64,000 bases of DNA, from assembly GCA_947585425.1 (NCBI GenBank), contig CANPWZ010000002.1, positions 62,001 through 126,000 on the forward strand, read 5' to 3'. Positions within the stretch are counted from its first letter, which is position 1. Each line of letters begins with the position of its first letter. The notes beneath the pieces are model-generated. The model did no database searches. It was not told the DNA's origin and was given only the letters and a program-made list of their open reading frames with translations. Below are positions 1 through 8,156 of this stretch, piece by piece. The stretch comes from an uncultured Oscillospiraceae bacterium (GTDB lineage Bacteria; Bacillota; Clostridia; Oscillospirales; Oscillospiraceae). The translations under genes were made by a program, and so were the position numbers.

Positions 1-2
1 GC

Positions 3-1496
3 CCCGGCCCTGCCAGCAATCCTCCCGCCAGCGGGCAGCCCTCCGACGCCGCCTTCGGCGGCGAGATGCTGGTGGACTTCGCAAACGGCGCCGACCCCAC
101 CGGCAACGTGTTCGCCTCTGACGGCTGGTCCAACGGCAGCGTGTTCAACACCTTCTGGAAGGCCGACTACCTGACCTACTCCGACGGCCAGATGCACTTA
201 GGCATCGGCGACGCCAACGGCGAGGTGGAGCAGGGCTACTACTCCGGCGAGGCCCGCACCAACCTGTACTACGGCTTCGGCGACTACGTGGTGAGCATGA
301 AGCCCGCCAAGGTGGAGGGCACCGCCAGCACCTTCTTCACCTGCACCGGCCCCTATGACATCAACGCTCAGGGCGAGGAGAACCCCTGGGACGAGATCGA
401 CATCGAGTTTTTGGGCAAGGACACCACCGGCGTCCAGTTCAACTATTTTGTCAACGGCCAGGGCGGCCATGAGTACTGGTACGACCTGGGCTTCGACGCC
501 AGCGAGGAGTTCCATGAGTACGGCTTCCGCTGGACCGAGGACTCCATTACCTGGTATGTGGACGGCGAGGGCGTCTACACCGTCAACGCCTCCGCCGACA
601 ACCCGCTGCCCTCCACCCCCGGCCGCATCCTGATGAACTACTGGTGCGGCACCGCCGACGCCGAGGGCTGGATGGGCAAGTATGAGCTGAACGATGCCAC
701 CGCCGACTACAAGTATGTCAAGACCTCCGCCGCCGGCGCCCCTCTGGTGCCTGAGCAGGGCGGCGGCGAGCCCATCCCCGCCGAGGGCCTGGACGTGAAC
801 TTCGCCGACGGCGCCCCCGCCAACGGCAGCGTGTTCGCCTCTGACGGCTGGTCCAACGGCTCCGTGTTCAACACCTTCTGGAAGGGCGACCAGGTCACCT
901 ATTCCGACGGGCAGCTCCACCTGCACATCGCCGACGCCAAGGGCGAGGTGGAGCAGGGCTACTACGCCGGCGAGTCCCGCACCGCCCTGCACTACGGCTT
1001 CGGCCAGTATCGGGTGAGCATGAAGCCCGCCAAGGTGGAGGGCACCGCCAGCACCTTCTTCACCTGCACCGGCAACTATGACATCGGCCTGGACGGCAAC
1101 CCCAACCCCTGGGACGAGATCGACATCGAGTTCCTTGGCAAGGACACCACCGGCGTCCAGTTCAACTACTATGTGAACGGCCAGGGCGGCCACGAGTACT
1201 GGTATGAGCTGGGCTTCGACGCCAGCGAGGAGTTCCATGAGTACGGCTTCGACTGGGCCGAGGACTCCATCACCTGGTATGTGGACGGCCAGGCGGTGTA
1301 CTCCGTCACCACCGCCGACAACGGCCCCCTGCCCGCCACCAACGGCCGCATCCTGATGAACTACTGGTGCGGCACCCCCGACGCTGAGGGCTGGATGGGC
1401 AAGTACACCCCCTCTGACGCCACCGCCGACTATCAGTGGATCAAGACCACCGCCACCGGCGTGGATCTGAACGGCGGCGCCCAGGGCGCGGGCTGA
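3..1496 (+). CDS. GH16 beta-1,3-1,4-glucanase (lichenase-like) with two tandem catalytic domains, 5'-truncated by the window edge
   Basis: Frame stays open upstream of the 66 ATG to the window edge (Pro/Ser-rich PGPASNPPASGQPSD). Two near-identical modules, each with the GH16 motif DEIDIEFLGKDTTGVQFNY. Confidence 0.9.
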   Translation, partial: PGPASNPPASGQPSDAAFGGEMLVDFANGADPTGNVFASDGWSNGSVFNTFWKADYLTYSDGQMHLGIGDANGEVEQGYYSGEARTNLYYGFGDYVVSMKPAKVEGTASTFFTCTGPYDINAQGEENPWDEIDIEFLGKDTTGVQFNYFVNGQGGHEYWYDLGFDASEEFHEYGFRWTEDSITWYVDGEGVYTVNASADNPLPSTPGRILMNYWCGTADAEGWMGKYELNDATADYKYVKTSAAGAPLVPEQGGGEPIPAEGLDVNFADGAPANGSVFASDGWSNGSVFNTFWKGDQVTYSDGQLHLHIADAKGEVEQGYYAGESRTALHYGFGQYRVSMKPAKVEGTASTFFTCTGNYDIGLDGNPNPWDEIDIEFLGKDTTGVQFNYYVNGQGGHEYWYELGFDASEEFHEYGFDWAEDSITWYVDGQAVYSVTTADNGPLPATNGRILMNYWCGTPDAEGWMGKYTPSDATADYQWIKTTATGVDLNGGAQGAG

Positions 1497-1562
1497 TCCG
1501 AGCGATCCGCCCCGCCGCCCGGCAAAGGCGCCGGAACATGGAATGAATGAGCGTGGAATGAC

Positions 1563-2885
1563 ATGGGATACCTCGGCGTGATCGCCACTGTTTTTATCGC
1601 CATCTGGCTTTGCTTTTTCCTGCTGCTGTTCCACTATGGGATATTCGCCCTCATCGGCGTCTTTCGCCGAAGGACCTACCCCAGAACGGATCGGCGGCTG
1701 AAGTACGGCGTCATCATCGCCGCCCGCAACGAGGCGGCGGTGATCGGCGCCCTGCTGGACAGCATCCGGGCGAACGACTACCCTCAGGCGCTGCTGCGGG
1801 TCTTTGTGGCGGCCCACAACTGCACCGACGACACCGCCGCCATCGCCAGGGCGAAAGGGGCGGTGGTGTACGAGTACGACAACCCGGCGGAGCGCACCGC
1901 GGGCTACGCCTACCGCTATCTGTTCGGCCGCATCCGGCGGGACTGGGCCGGCGAGGGGTTTGACGGCTTTTTCGTCATCAACGCCGACAACGTCCTCTCA
2001 CCCGACTACATCTCCCGCATGAACGACGCGTTCGTGGCCACGGGAGGGCGGCACGTCGTCACCTCCTACCGCAACTCCCGCAACTTCGGCAGCAACTATA
2101 TGTCCTGCCTGTACGGCATCTACTTTATCTCCGCCTGCCGGTTCGAGGCCCGGGGCCGCACCGTCTGCGACGTCAGCACCCGGGTCTCGGGCACCGGCTA
2201 TATGTTCCCCGCCGAGCTGGTGGAACAGGGCTGGGAGTACGTCACCCTCACCGAGGACTGGGAGTTCACCGCCGATCAGATCGCCCGGGGGCGGAAGATC
2301 CTCTACTGCGACGAGGCGGAGTTCTTCGACGAGCAGCCCACCACCGTCCCCGTGATGCTCCGCCAGCGGCTCCGCTGGGCCTGCGGGCACATGATCGTGT
2401 TCTTTACCCGGTTCCGGGCGCTGATGGGGGCCCTGTTCTCCCGAAAGTCCGGGCTGGACGGCAAGGGGCGGTTCTCCGCTTTCGACATCTCCGCCACCAT
2501 CCTGCCCCTGGGGGTCATCAGCGTGGGGCTGCTGCTGGCGACCCTGGCCGCTATCTCCCTGTGCCCTCTGTTCGGATACGACGGGGCGGCGGTCTGGGCC
2601 TGCTACGGGCGGCTGTCCCTGATCCTGTTCGCCGTCTCCTGGGCGCTGACGTCGATCTTCGCCGGGGTGCTGCTCCTCCTGGAGCGGCGGCGGGTCCCCA
2701 GGGTGGGGCCGGTCAAGCTGGCGGCGGCCATCCTGCTGTGGCCCCTGTTCCTGCTCCTCAACGTGTTTTTGGACGTGGCCGCCCTGTTCCTGCCCAATCT
2801 GGAGTGGAAGGTCATCCCCCACGTGGGGACGGCCGAAGCGCGCTCCATCCCTCCGGCCCCGCAGGCCGGAAAATCTGAAATCTGA
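1563..2885 (+). CDS. Processive-type family 2 glycosyltransferase, membrane associated
   Basis: N-terminal TM, GT2 fold (AARNEAAVIGALLDSI, INADN), TEDWEFT and QRLRW motifs typical of processive GT2 enzymes, C-terminal TM segments. Confidence 0.87.
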   Translation: MGYLGVIATVFIAIWLCFFLLLFHYGIFALIGVFRRRTYPRTDRRLKYGVIIAARNEAAVIGALLDSIRANDYPQALLRVFVAAHNCTDDTAAIARAKGAVVYEYDNPAERTAGYAYRYLFGRIRRDWAGEGFDGFFVINADNVLSPDYISRMNDAFVATGGRHVVTSYRNSRNFGSNYMSCLYGIYFISACRFEARGRTVCDVSTRVSGTGYMFPAELVEQGWEYVTLTEDWEFTADQIARGRKILYCDEAEFFDEQPTTVPVMLRQRLRWACGHMIVFFTRFRALMGALFSRKSGLDGKGRFSAFDISATILPLGVISVGLLLATLAAISLCPLFGYDGAAVWACYGRLSLILFAVSWALTSIFAGVLLLLERRRVPRVGPVKLAAAILLWPLFLLLNVFLDVAALFLPNLEWKVIPHVGTAEARSIPPAPQAGKSEI

Positions 2886-2902
2886 TTTCTGGAGGGATCC
2901 CT

Positions 2903-5900
2903 GTGGCAAAAGAAAAAGGACAAAAGAAAAAGATGAGCGCGAAGAAGCTCACCGCCATCGTCACGCCCCTGCTGGTCATCCTGCTGGCCTTCGCCGTGGT
3001 GGTGTCCGTGGTGTCCACCAGCCGGTTCGACCTGGTGCTGCGGGACATCTTCGGCGAGACCCAGTTCGGCGGCAGCGCCGCCAGCGACGTGGACGCCGAC
3101 TACTACAAGCGTGACATCACCGACTCCAAGGAGCTCCAGGCCGCCGAGCAGGCCTATGCCCGCAAGGCCGGCGCCGAGGGCTTCGTGCTGTTGAAAAACG
3201 AGAACGAGGGCGGCAAGGGCCTGCCCGTGGCCGCCGGCTCCAAGCTGAGCCTGTTCTCCTCCTCCTCCATCGACGTGCTGGCCGGCGGCACCGGCTCCGG
3301 CGTCAGCACCATCTCCAGCGATATGCGCACCGCCCTCACCGAGCAGGGCTTCTCCATCAACGAGTCCCTGTGGAAGTTCTACACCGACAACAAGGACACC
3401 TATAAGCGGGGCGACGGCTCCATCATGTACGGCGGCGCCGAGGACTGGACCATCCGGGAGGCCCCCGTGTCCGCCATCCCTGACGAGGCCAAGAGCGAGG
3501 CCGAGGGCACCATCCCCGTGTTCTTCATCGCCCGCACCGGCGGCGAGGGCCGGGACCTGGGCCGCTATATGGGCGCCTGGACCGACGTGGCCGAGGACAA
3601 GGATAAGCACTATCTGGAGCCCAACTCCGTGGAGCTGGAGGTCATCGGCTACCTGAACGACAACTTCGACAACGTGATCATCGTGGTCAACACCAACAAC
3701 GCCTTCGAGCTGGGCTGGGTGGAGGACTACGAGCACATCACCGCCGTCCTCTGGGCCCCCGGCGCCGGCGGCGACGCCTGCCGCTCCATCGCCGACGTGC
3801 TCAGCGGCGCCATCAACCCCTCCGGCCACCTTGTTGACACCTTCGCCTATGACGCCTTCTCCTCCCCCGCCATGCAGAACATGGGCGACATGATGATGGT
3901 CAACGGGGGCCAGGACGTGGAGGCCGCCGTGTTCTATGACGAGGGCATCTACGTGGGCTACAAGTACTACGAGACCCGGTACATGGACAAGGTCCTGGAT
4001 CAGGGCAACCCCGGCGATTATGACTACGCCTCCGTGGTGCAGTATCCCTTCGGCTACGGCCTCAGCTACACCACCTTTGAGTGGTCCGGCTTCCAGATGG
4101 GCCAGATGGACGCCGACGGCAATATCCAGATCAAGGTCACCGTGAAGAACACCGGCTCTGTGGCCGGCAGGGAAGTGGTCCAGGTCTACCTGAACAGCCC
4201 CTACACCGCCTACGACAAGGCCAACTACGTGGAGAAGGCCGCCGCCTCCCTGGTGGGCTTCGAGAAGACCGGGGTCATCGAGCCCGGCGCCTCCGAGGAG
4301 GTCACCGTCACCGTCAACCGCAAGGACTTCATCTCCTATGACGACGTGAAGGCCAAGACCTACATCCTGGAGTCCGGCGACTATCTGCTCACCGCCGCCC
4401 CCAACGCCCACGCCGCCGTGGACAACTTCCTGGCCTATAACGGCACCGAGGTGGAGCCCCTGTTCGGCGGGGCCGACGCCTCCTTCGTGGGCAAGTGGAC
4501 TTACAGCTTCTCCGGCAACGGCGGGGTGGACAACGAGACCTACGCCGTCTCCCTGGCCGGGGTGGAGGTCACCAACCAGTTCGACCACGCCCACTACGAC
4601 GAGTTCACCCCTCGGGACAAGTTCCTGACCCGGCAGGACTGGGTGGGCACCTTCCCCGTGACCCACGGCGATCAGGACAGCAAGCGTGAGAGCCCCTTCA
4701 GCGAGAAGAACGGCTACACCTGGGAGATCGAGGTGTCCGACGAGATCAAGGCCAACATCCAGGCCAAGGGTGTGGGGGCCTCCATGAACCCCATGACCGA
4801 GGAGGAGGCTGCCGCCCTGGACGGCAAGTATGGCCAGAAGAACGGCCTGGAGCTCATCGACTTCCGCGGCCGCGACTTTGACGAGGTGGAGGCCGAGGGC
4901 GGCTGGGACGCCCTCATCGACCAGATGGACATCGCGGAGCTGGAGACCATCATCCGCAACGGCGGCTATCAGACCCTGGGCTCCGGCAATATGCGCAAGC
5001 CCCGGGCCATCGACTATGACGGCCCCTCCGGCCTGAACGAGGGCGGCATCACCCACGAGCCCTACTCCATCACCTATCCCTGCGCCACCAACCAGGCGGC
5101 CAGCTGGGACCGTGAGAACGCCTATTACCACGGCTACTACGTGGGCGAGGACGCCCTGGCCGCCGACGGCAACTGGGGCAATCACCAGTACACCGGCATC
5201 ATCTCCGGCTGGTACGCCCCCGCCATGAACATCCACCGCACGCCCTTCGCCGGCCGGAACTTCGAGTACTACTCCGAGGACGGCTTTATGTCCGGCGAGA
5301 TGGCCCTGGAGGCCTCCACCGCCTGCGCCCAGAAGGGCGTGTACGCCTACATCAAGCACATGGCCCTCAACGACCAGGAGGACCACCGAAGCCACGTGGC
5401 CACCTTCGCCAACGAGCAGGCCATCCGCGAGATCTATCTCAAGCCCTTCCAGACCTGCATCGAGGAGCGGGGCACCCAGACCATCACCGTCCAGCAGTAC
5501 GACGAGGCCACCAAGTCCTACACCCAGGCCCAGGCGGAGATCCCCACCGTCATGGCGGTGATGTCCTCCTTCAACCGCATCGGCTGCACCTGGTCCGGCG
5601 GCAACTGGCATCTGCTCACGGGGGTGCTGCGGGGCGAGTGGGGCTTTGACGGCACCGTCATCACCGACTACGACGGCGGCGGCACCATGGACACCGAGCA
5701 GTGCGTCCGGGCCGGCGGCGATTTGAAGCTCACCGGCTTCACCGTGGACGCCCCTCTTGACACCGCCAACAACCCCGCCTCTCGGTACTTCTCCCGGCAG
5801 GCCATCAAGCACATCCTCTACACCACCGTGAACTCCAACGCCATGAACGGCGTGGTCCACGGCGTCCATGTGGGAGAGCTGCCTTTCGCCAACTACTGGT

Positions 5901-5998
5901 TCATCATCATCGGCGTGTGGGTGGTGGCCGCCGGCCTCACTGTCTGGGGCGTGTTCGCCATCGTCCGCCGCTGGGTGAAGGAGAAGAAAGCCAACTGA
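2903..5998 (+). CDS. GH3 beta-glucosidase with inverted domain order and N- and C-terminal TM segments (GTG start)
   Basis: GH3 C-domain (GFVLLKNENEGGKGLPV) and Fn3-like domain (GREVVQVYLNSPY...) precede the GH3 N-domain (APAMNIHRTPFAGRNFEYYSEDG...KHMALNDQE...VITDYDG). Hydrophobic segments at both ends. Confidence 0.9.
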   Translation: MAKEKGQKKKMSAKKLTAIVTPLLVILLAFAVVVSVVSTSRFDLVLRDIFGETQFGGSAASDVDADYYKRDITDSKELQAAEQAYARKAGAEGFVLLKNENEGGKGLPVAAGSKLSLFSSSSIDVLAGGTGSGVSTISSDMRTALTEQGFSINESLWKFYTDNKDTYKRGDGSIMYGGAEDWTIREAPVSAIPDEAKSEAEGTIPVFFIARTGGEGRDLGRYMGAWTDVAEDKDKHYLEPNSVELEVIGYLNDNFDNVIIVVNTNNAFELGWVEDYEHITAVLWAPGAGGDACRSIADVLSGAINPSGHLVDTFAYDAFSSPAMQNMGDMMMVNGGQDVEAAVFYDEGIYVGYKYYETRYMDKVLDQGNPGDYDYASVVQYPFGYGLSYTTFEWSGFQMGQMDADGNIQIKVTVKNTGSVAGREVVQVYLNSPYTAYDKANYVEKAAASLVGFEKTGVIEPGASEEVTVTVNRKDFISYDDVKAKTYILESGDYLLTAAPNAHAAVDNFLAYNGTEVEPLFGGADASFVGKWTYSFSGNGGVDNETYAVSLAGVEVTNQFDHAHYDEFTPRDKFLTRQDWVGTFPVTHGDQDSKRESPFSEKNGYTWEIEVSDEIKANIQAKGVGASMNPMTEEEAAALDGKYGQKNGLELIDFRGRDFDEVEAEGGWDALIDQMDIAELETIIRNGGYQTLGSGNMRKPRAIDYDGPSGLNEGGITHEPYSITYPCATNQAASWDRENAYYHGYYVGEDALAADGNWGNHQYTGIISGWYAPAMNIHRTPFAGRNFEYYSEDGFMSGEMALEASTACAQKGVYAYIKHMALNDQEDHRSHVATFANEQAIREIYLKPFQTCIEERGTQTITVQQYDEATKSYTQAQAEIPTVMAVMSSFNRIGCTWSGGNWHLLTGVLRGEWGFDGTVITDYDGGGTMDTEQCVRAGGDLKLTGFTVDAPLDTANNPASRYFSRQAIKHILYTTVNSNAMNGVVHGVHVGELPFANYWFIIIGVWVVAAGLTVWGVFAIVRRWVKEKKAN

Positions 5999-6060
5999 CC
6001 GAAACTCCCGCGCAAAATTGCAGAAACCGTGGCTTGTTCACGCGTTCCTCCTACTTTTCC

Positions 6061-6106
6061 AAACGGCGGAGGCCGGGTCATATGACCCGGCCTCCGCCGT
6101 TTTTGC
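6061..6106 (+). terminator. Intrinsic terminator, 42-bp perfect palindrome plus T-run
   Basis: aaacggcggaggccgggtcat|atgacccggcctccgccgttt followed by T-run. Confidence 0.85.
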
Positions 6107-6188
6107 CGCGCTTTTATCCCAAAGCCTTTTTTAGGTCAAACTGCAGCCGCGTTCACCGCCGGACACGGGGACGGCCGCCCGGAGCAGG

Positions 6189-6398
6189 TCAGATCTCCAT
6201 ATCATCGTAATACCCGATCACCTCTTCCAGGGTACATCTGAGCAGTTTGCAATACCGATCCACGGAGCGCAGGGTAAAATTATGGTTATGCTTGAGCCGG
6301 GAGATCTCCGCGGGATTGATGTCATACTGATATTCCAGATCATAGGTGGAGATGCCCCGGCTTTGCAGGGTTTTCCAAAGCGGGTCAAATGTAATCAA
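6189..6398 (-). CDS. XRE/Cro-CI family HTH regulator, 69 aa (TTG start)
   Basis: HTH pattern STYDLEYQYDINPAEISRLKHNHNFTLRSVDRYCKLLRCTLEEVIGY. Confidence 0.82.
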   Translation of the reverse strand: MITFDPLWKTLQSRGISTYDLEYQYDINPAEISRLKHNHNFTLRSVDRYCKLLRCTLEEVIGYYDDMEI

Positions 6399-6424
6399 AC
6401 TGTTTTAGCCCCTTTTTTCGGCAT

Positions 6425-6438
6425 TTACATATATGTAA
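6425..6438. promoter_or_regulatory. Putative operator, 14-bp perfect palindrome TTACATATATGTAA
   Basis: Perfect palindrome between the divergent XRE gene and the two-gene operon. Confidence 0.65.
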
Positions 6439-6439
6439 G

Positions 6440-6468
6440 TTATCAGACGCTCCAAGCGGTGCTATACT
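6440..6468 (+). promoter_or_regulatory. Putative sigma-A promoter of the 302-aa/167-aa operon
   Basis: TTATCA - 17 bp - TATACT, next to the palindrome. Confidence 0.6.
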
Positions 6469-6529
6469 TCGACACGAACGGAGGATTTTCCGTTCGAAAT
6501 TACATTTTTCAAAAGAGGAGGAACAAAAA

Positions 6530-7438
6530 ATGGGTAAATCCCCTACGATCAAGGACCTATCGAACACGGACAAGGAATTTAGCGCGTTCATGGAGGAAAT
6601 GGGCAAAAGCGTAAAGGAAGCCGCGGCGGGGTTCATGTCCGAGTTCCAGAACTCGGTAAAATCCTTCTATGCGGACTCTAACGGCGAATACACCCGGATG
6701 GCCGCCAAAGAGCATGAGGACTACCAGGTCGAGGCCGAGTTCACCATGAAGAACATCGCCGAGGTCATCGAAAAGATCGGCAAAGAGGTGTTCGGGACGC
6801 CGTCCGGCGATGCCGAAAAGCAGGAGACCATCTCCGCCCTTGACAGCTACGCCGGGATGGCGGTCAAGGTGGCGGTAAACTTCCTGAGCAACGCCCTCTC
6901 CGCTCTTGCGTGGAAAGAATCCGCCAGTTTCACCCATGACATCCAGCACGTCTCGCTCGGACCGGGTCTCACCCTGCACCTGCTGATTGTAAGCCGGGTC
7001 TATGAGGGCCGCGGTCCTATCAAGAGCAAGAAGGTGCTGCAGAACTTTATCCTCTACCAGATGAACTTCTCCCGGAAAAAGGCCGCGGCGCAGGCGGATA
7101 TCCTGTACCTGCAGGCCCAGATGAATTCCCTCAACGGCGACAGCGCGGCGTATCACACCATCCAAAAGGCCTGGACGGCCCTGCTCGCCAGCAAGGAGTA
7201 CCTCCAGGAGGCGGCCAACGGCCCTCTGCACCTTTTGGCCGCAAACTATCAGTCCATTTTGAACGAGCTGCGCGCCTCTCAAAAGGCCGCCTATGAAGCG
7301 ATCCGTGAACTGGCTGACTGCCAGGCGGCTGCGGACAACATGCTCCACGACCATAAGGCCGTCCTGACGCAGGGAGAGCCGGTGATCGCCCCCAACGCCA
7401 AGCTCATCGCCTATCTGAAGCGCCACAATGAGAGTTGA
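6530..7438 (+). CDS. Uncharacterised 302-aa, mostly helical protein
   Basis: Strong RBS (agaggagga), ATG, long ORF; no family recognised with confidence. Confidence 0.85.
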   Translation: MGKSPTIKDLSNTDKEFSAFMEEMGKSVKEAAAGFMSEFQNSVKSFYADSNGEYTRMAAKEHEDYQVEAEFTMKNIAEVIEKIGKEVFGTPSGDAEKQETISALDSYAGMAVKVAVNFLSNALSALAWKESASFTHDIQHVSLGPGLTLHLLIVSRVYEGRGPIKSKKVLQNFILYQMNFSRKKAAAQADILYLQAQMNSLNGDSAAYHTIQKAWTALLASKEYLQEAANGPLHLLAANYQSILNELRASQKAAYEAIRELADCQAAADNMLHDHKAVLTQGEPVIAPNAKLIAYLKRHNES

Positions 7439-7931
7439 GTCTGCCGTGACCAGGATGTGCCAGGACAACCCGGAACTGCGTGAAAAGGCAGCCTGCCTCT
7501 CCCGGGTATTTGGAGGTTGGGAGCGTTGGTTCCAGCTTGAGCTGGCGTACTATATCCTCACCCACTATTGGGGCAATTACGAAGTGAAGCTGGAGGACGG
7601 TTCCGCCTATCCGGGGAGCGGATGCAGGGCGGACATCTCGATCCACCGCGGCAGGCCTTCCAGAGAGGACACTTTTGTGGAGCTCAAATGCCAGACCAGA
7701 AACGAGAGTCCCCATGTGTTTGTGGATCATATTGTGAGCGATATCGCAAAAATGAAGCAAAGCAGATCCGGTTGGGATTGTCAGCTTCTGGCGTTTACCC
7801 AGACCAGGGGCGATACCCAGGCGGTGGAAGCGGAGCTTATAGCGCGCGGGAAGAGATATGAAAGACATGAGACGGGGTTAGCCACGCCGGACGCGTTTTT
7901 CAGTTTTTTCTACTCCCCGTACTTAGTCTGA
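7428..7931 (+). CDS. PD-(D/E)XK nuclease-like protein, 167 aa
   Basis: Overlaps the upstream ORF by 11 nt. GWERWFQLELAYYI helix followed by ADISIH...EDTFVELKCQ, matching the E...D...ExK arrangement. Confidence 0.7.
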   Translation: MRVESAVTRMCQDNPELREKAACLSRVFGGWERWFQLELAYYILTHYWGNYEVKLEDGSAYPGSGCRADISIHRGRPSREDTFVELKCQTRNESPHVFVDHIVSDIAKMKQSRSGWDCQLLAFTQTRGDTQAVEAELIARGKRYERHETGLATPDAFFSFFYSPYLV

Positions 7932-8098
7932 CCAGCGGCCCCGAACCGCCTGCGAGAAACAGTGTTCACACTGTTTATATCACATCGGATCTGCAAATCA
8001 TGTCGATTTTTGCGGGTGGGAAAATCGTCAGAGACTGCCGTTTTGACAGCTTCGACGGCGAAAAACGGAGGCTGTTATAGGCGGCAAACAGGTATAAC

Positions 8099-8139
8099 AA
8101 AACGGCGGAAATCCCTGTATCGGGATTTCCGCCGTTTTT
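8099..8139. terminator. Bidirectional intrinsic terminator, 17-bp stem
   Basis: aaaacggcggaaatccc-tgtatc-gggatttccgccgtttt. Confidence 0.85.
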
Positions 8140-8156
8140 ATCTATATTGATGACCC

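Noticed and set aside
198-1817. 539-aa minus-strand ORF opposite GH16
   Set aside because: Antisense shadow of the GH16 gene with repetitive composition and no recognisable domain.
2603-5869. 1088-aa minus-strand ORF opposite GT2/GH3
   Set aside because: Low-complexity Val/Gly/His-rich product, antisense to clear GT2 and GH3 genes; an artefact of strong G/C third-position bias on the coding strand.
6282-6614. 110-aa plus ORF across the XRE gene and intergenic region
   Set aside because: Overlaps the HTH gene, the operator/promoter and the start of the 302-aa gene; no SD or domain.
6530-7438. Assignment of the 302-aa protein to the Cyt delta-endotoxin family
   Set aside because: Only a short motif-level resemblance; not enough without profile or structure comparison.
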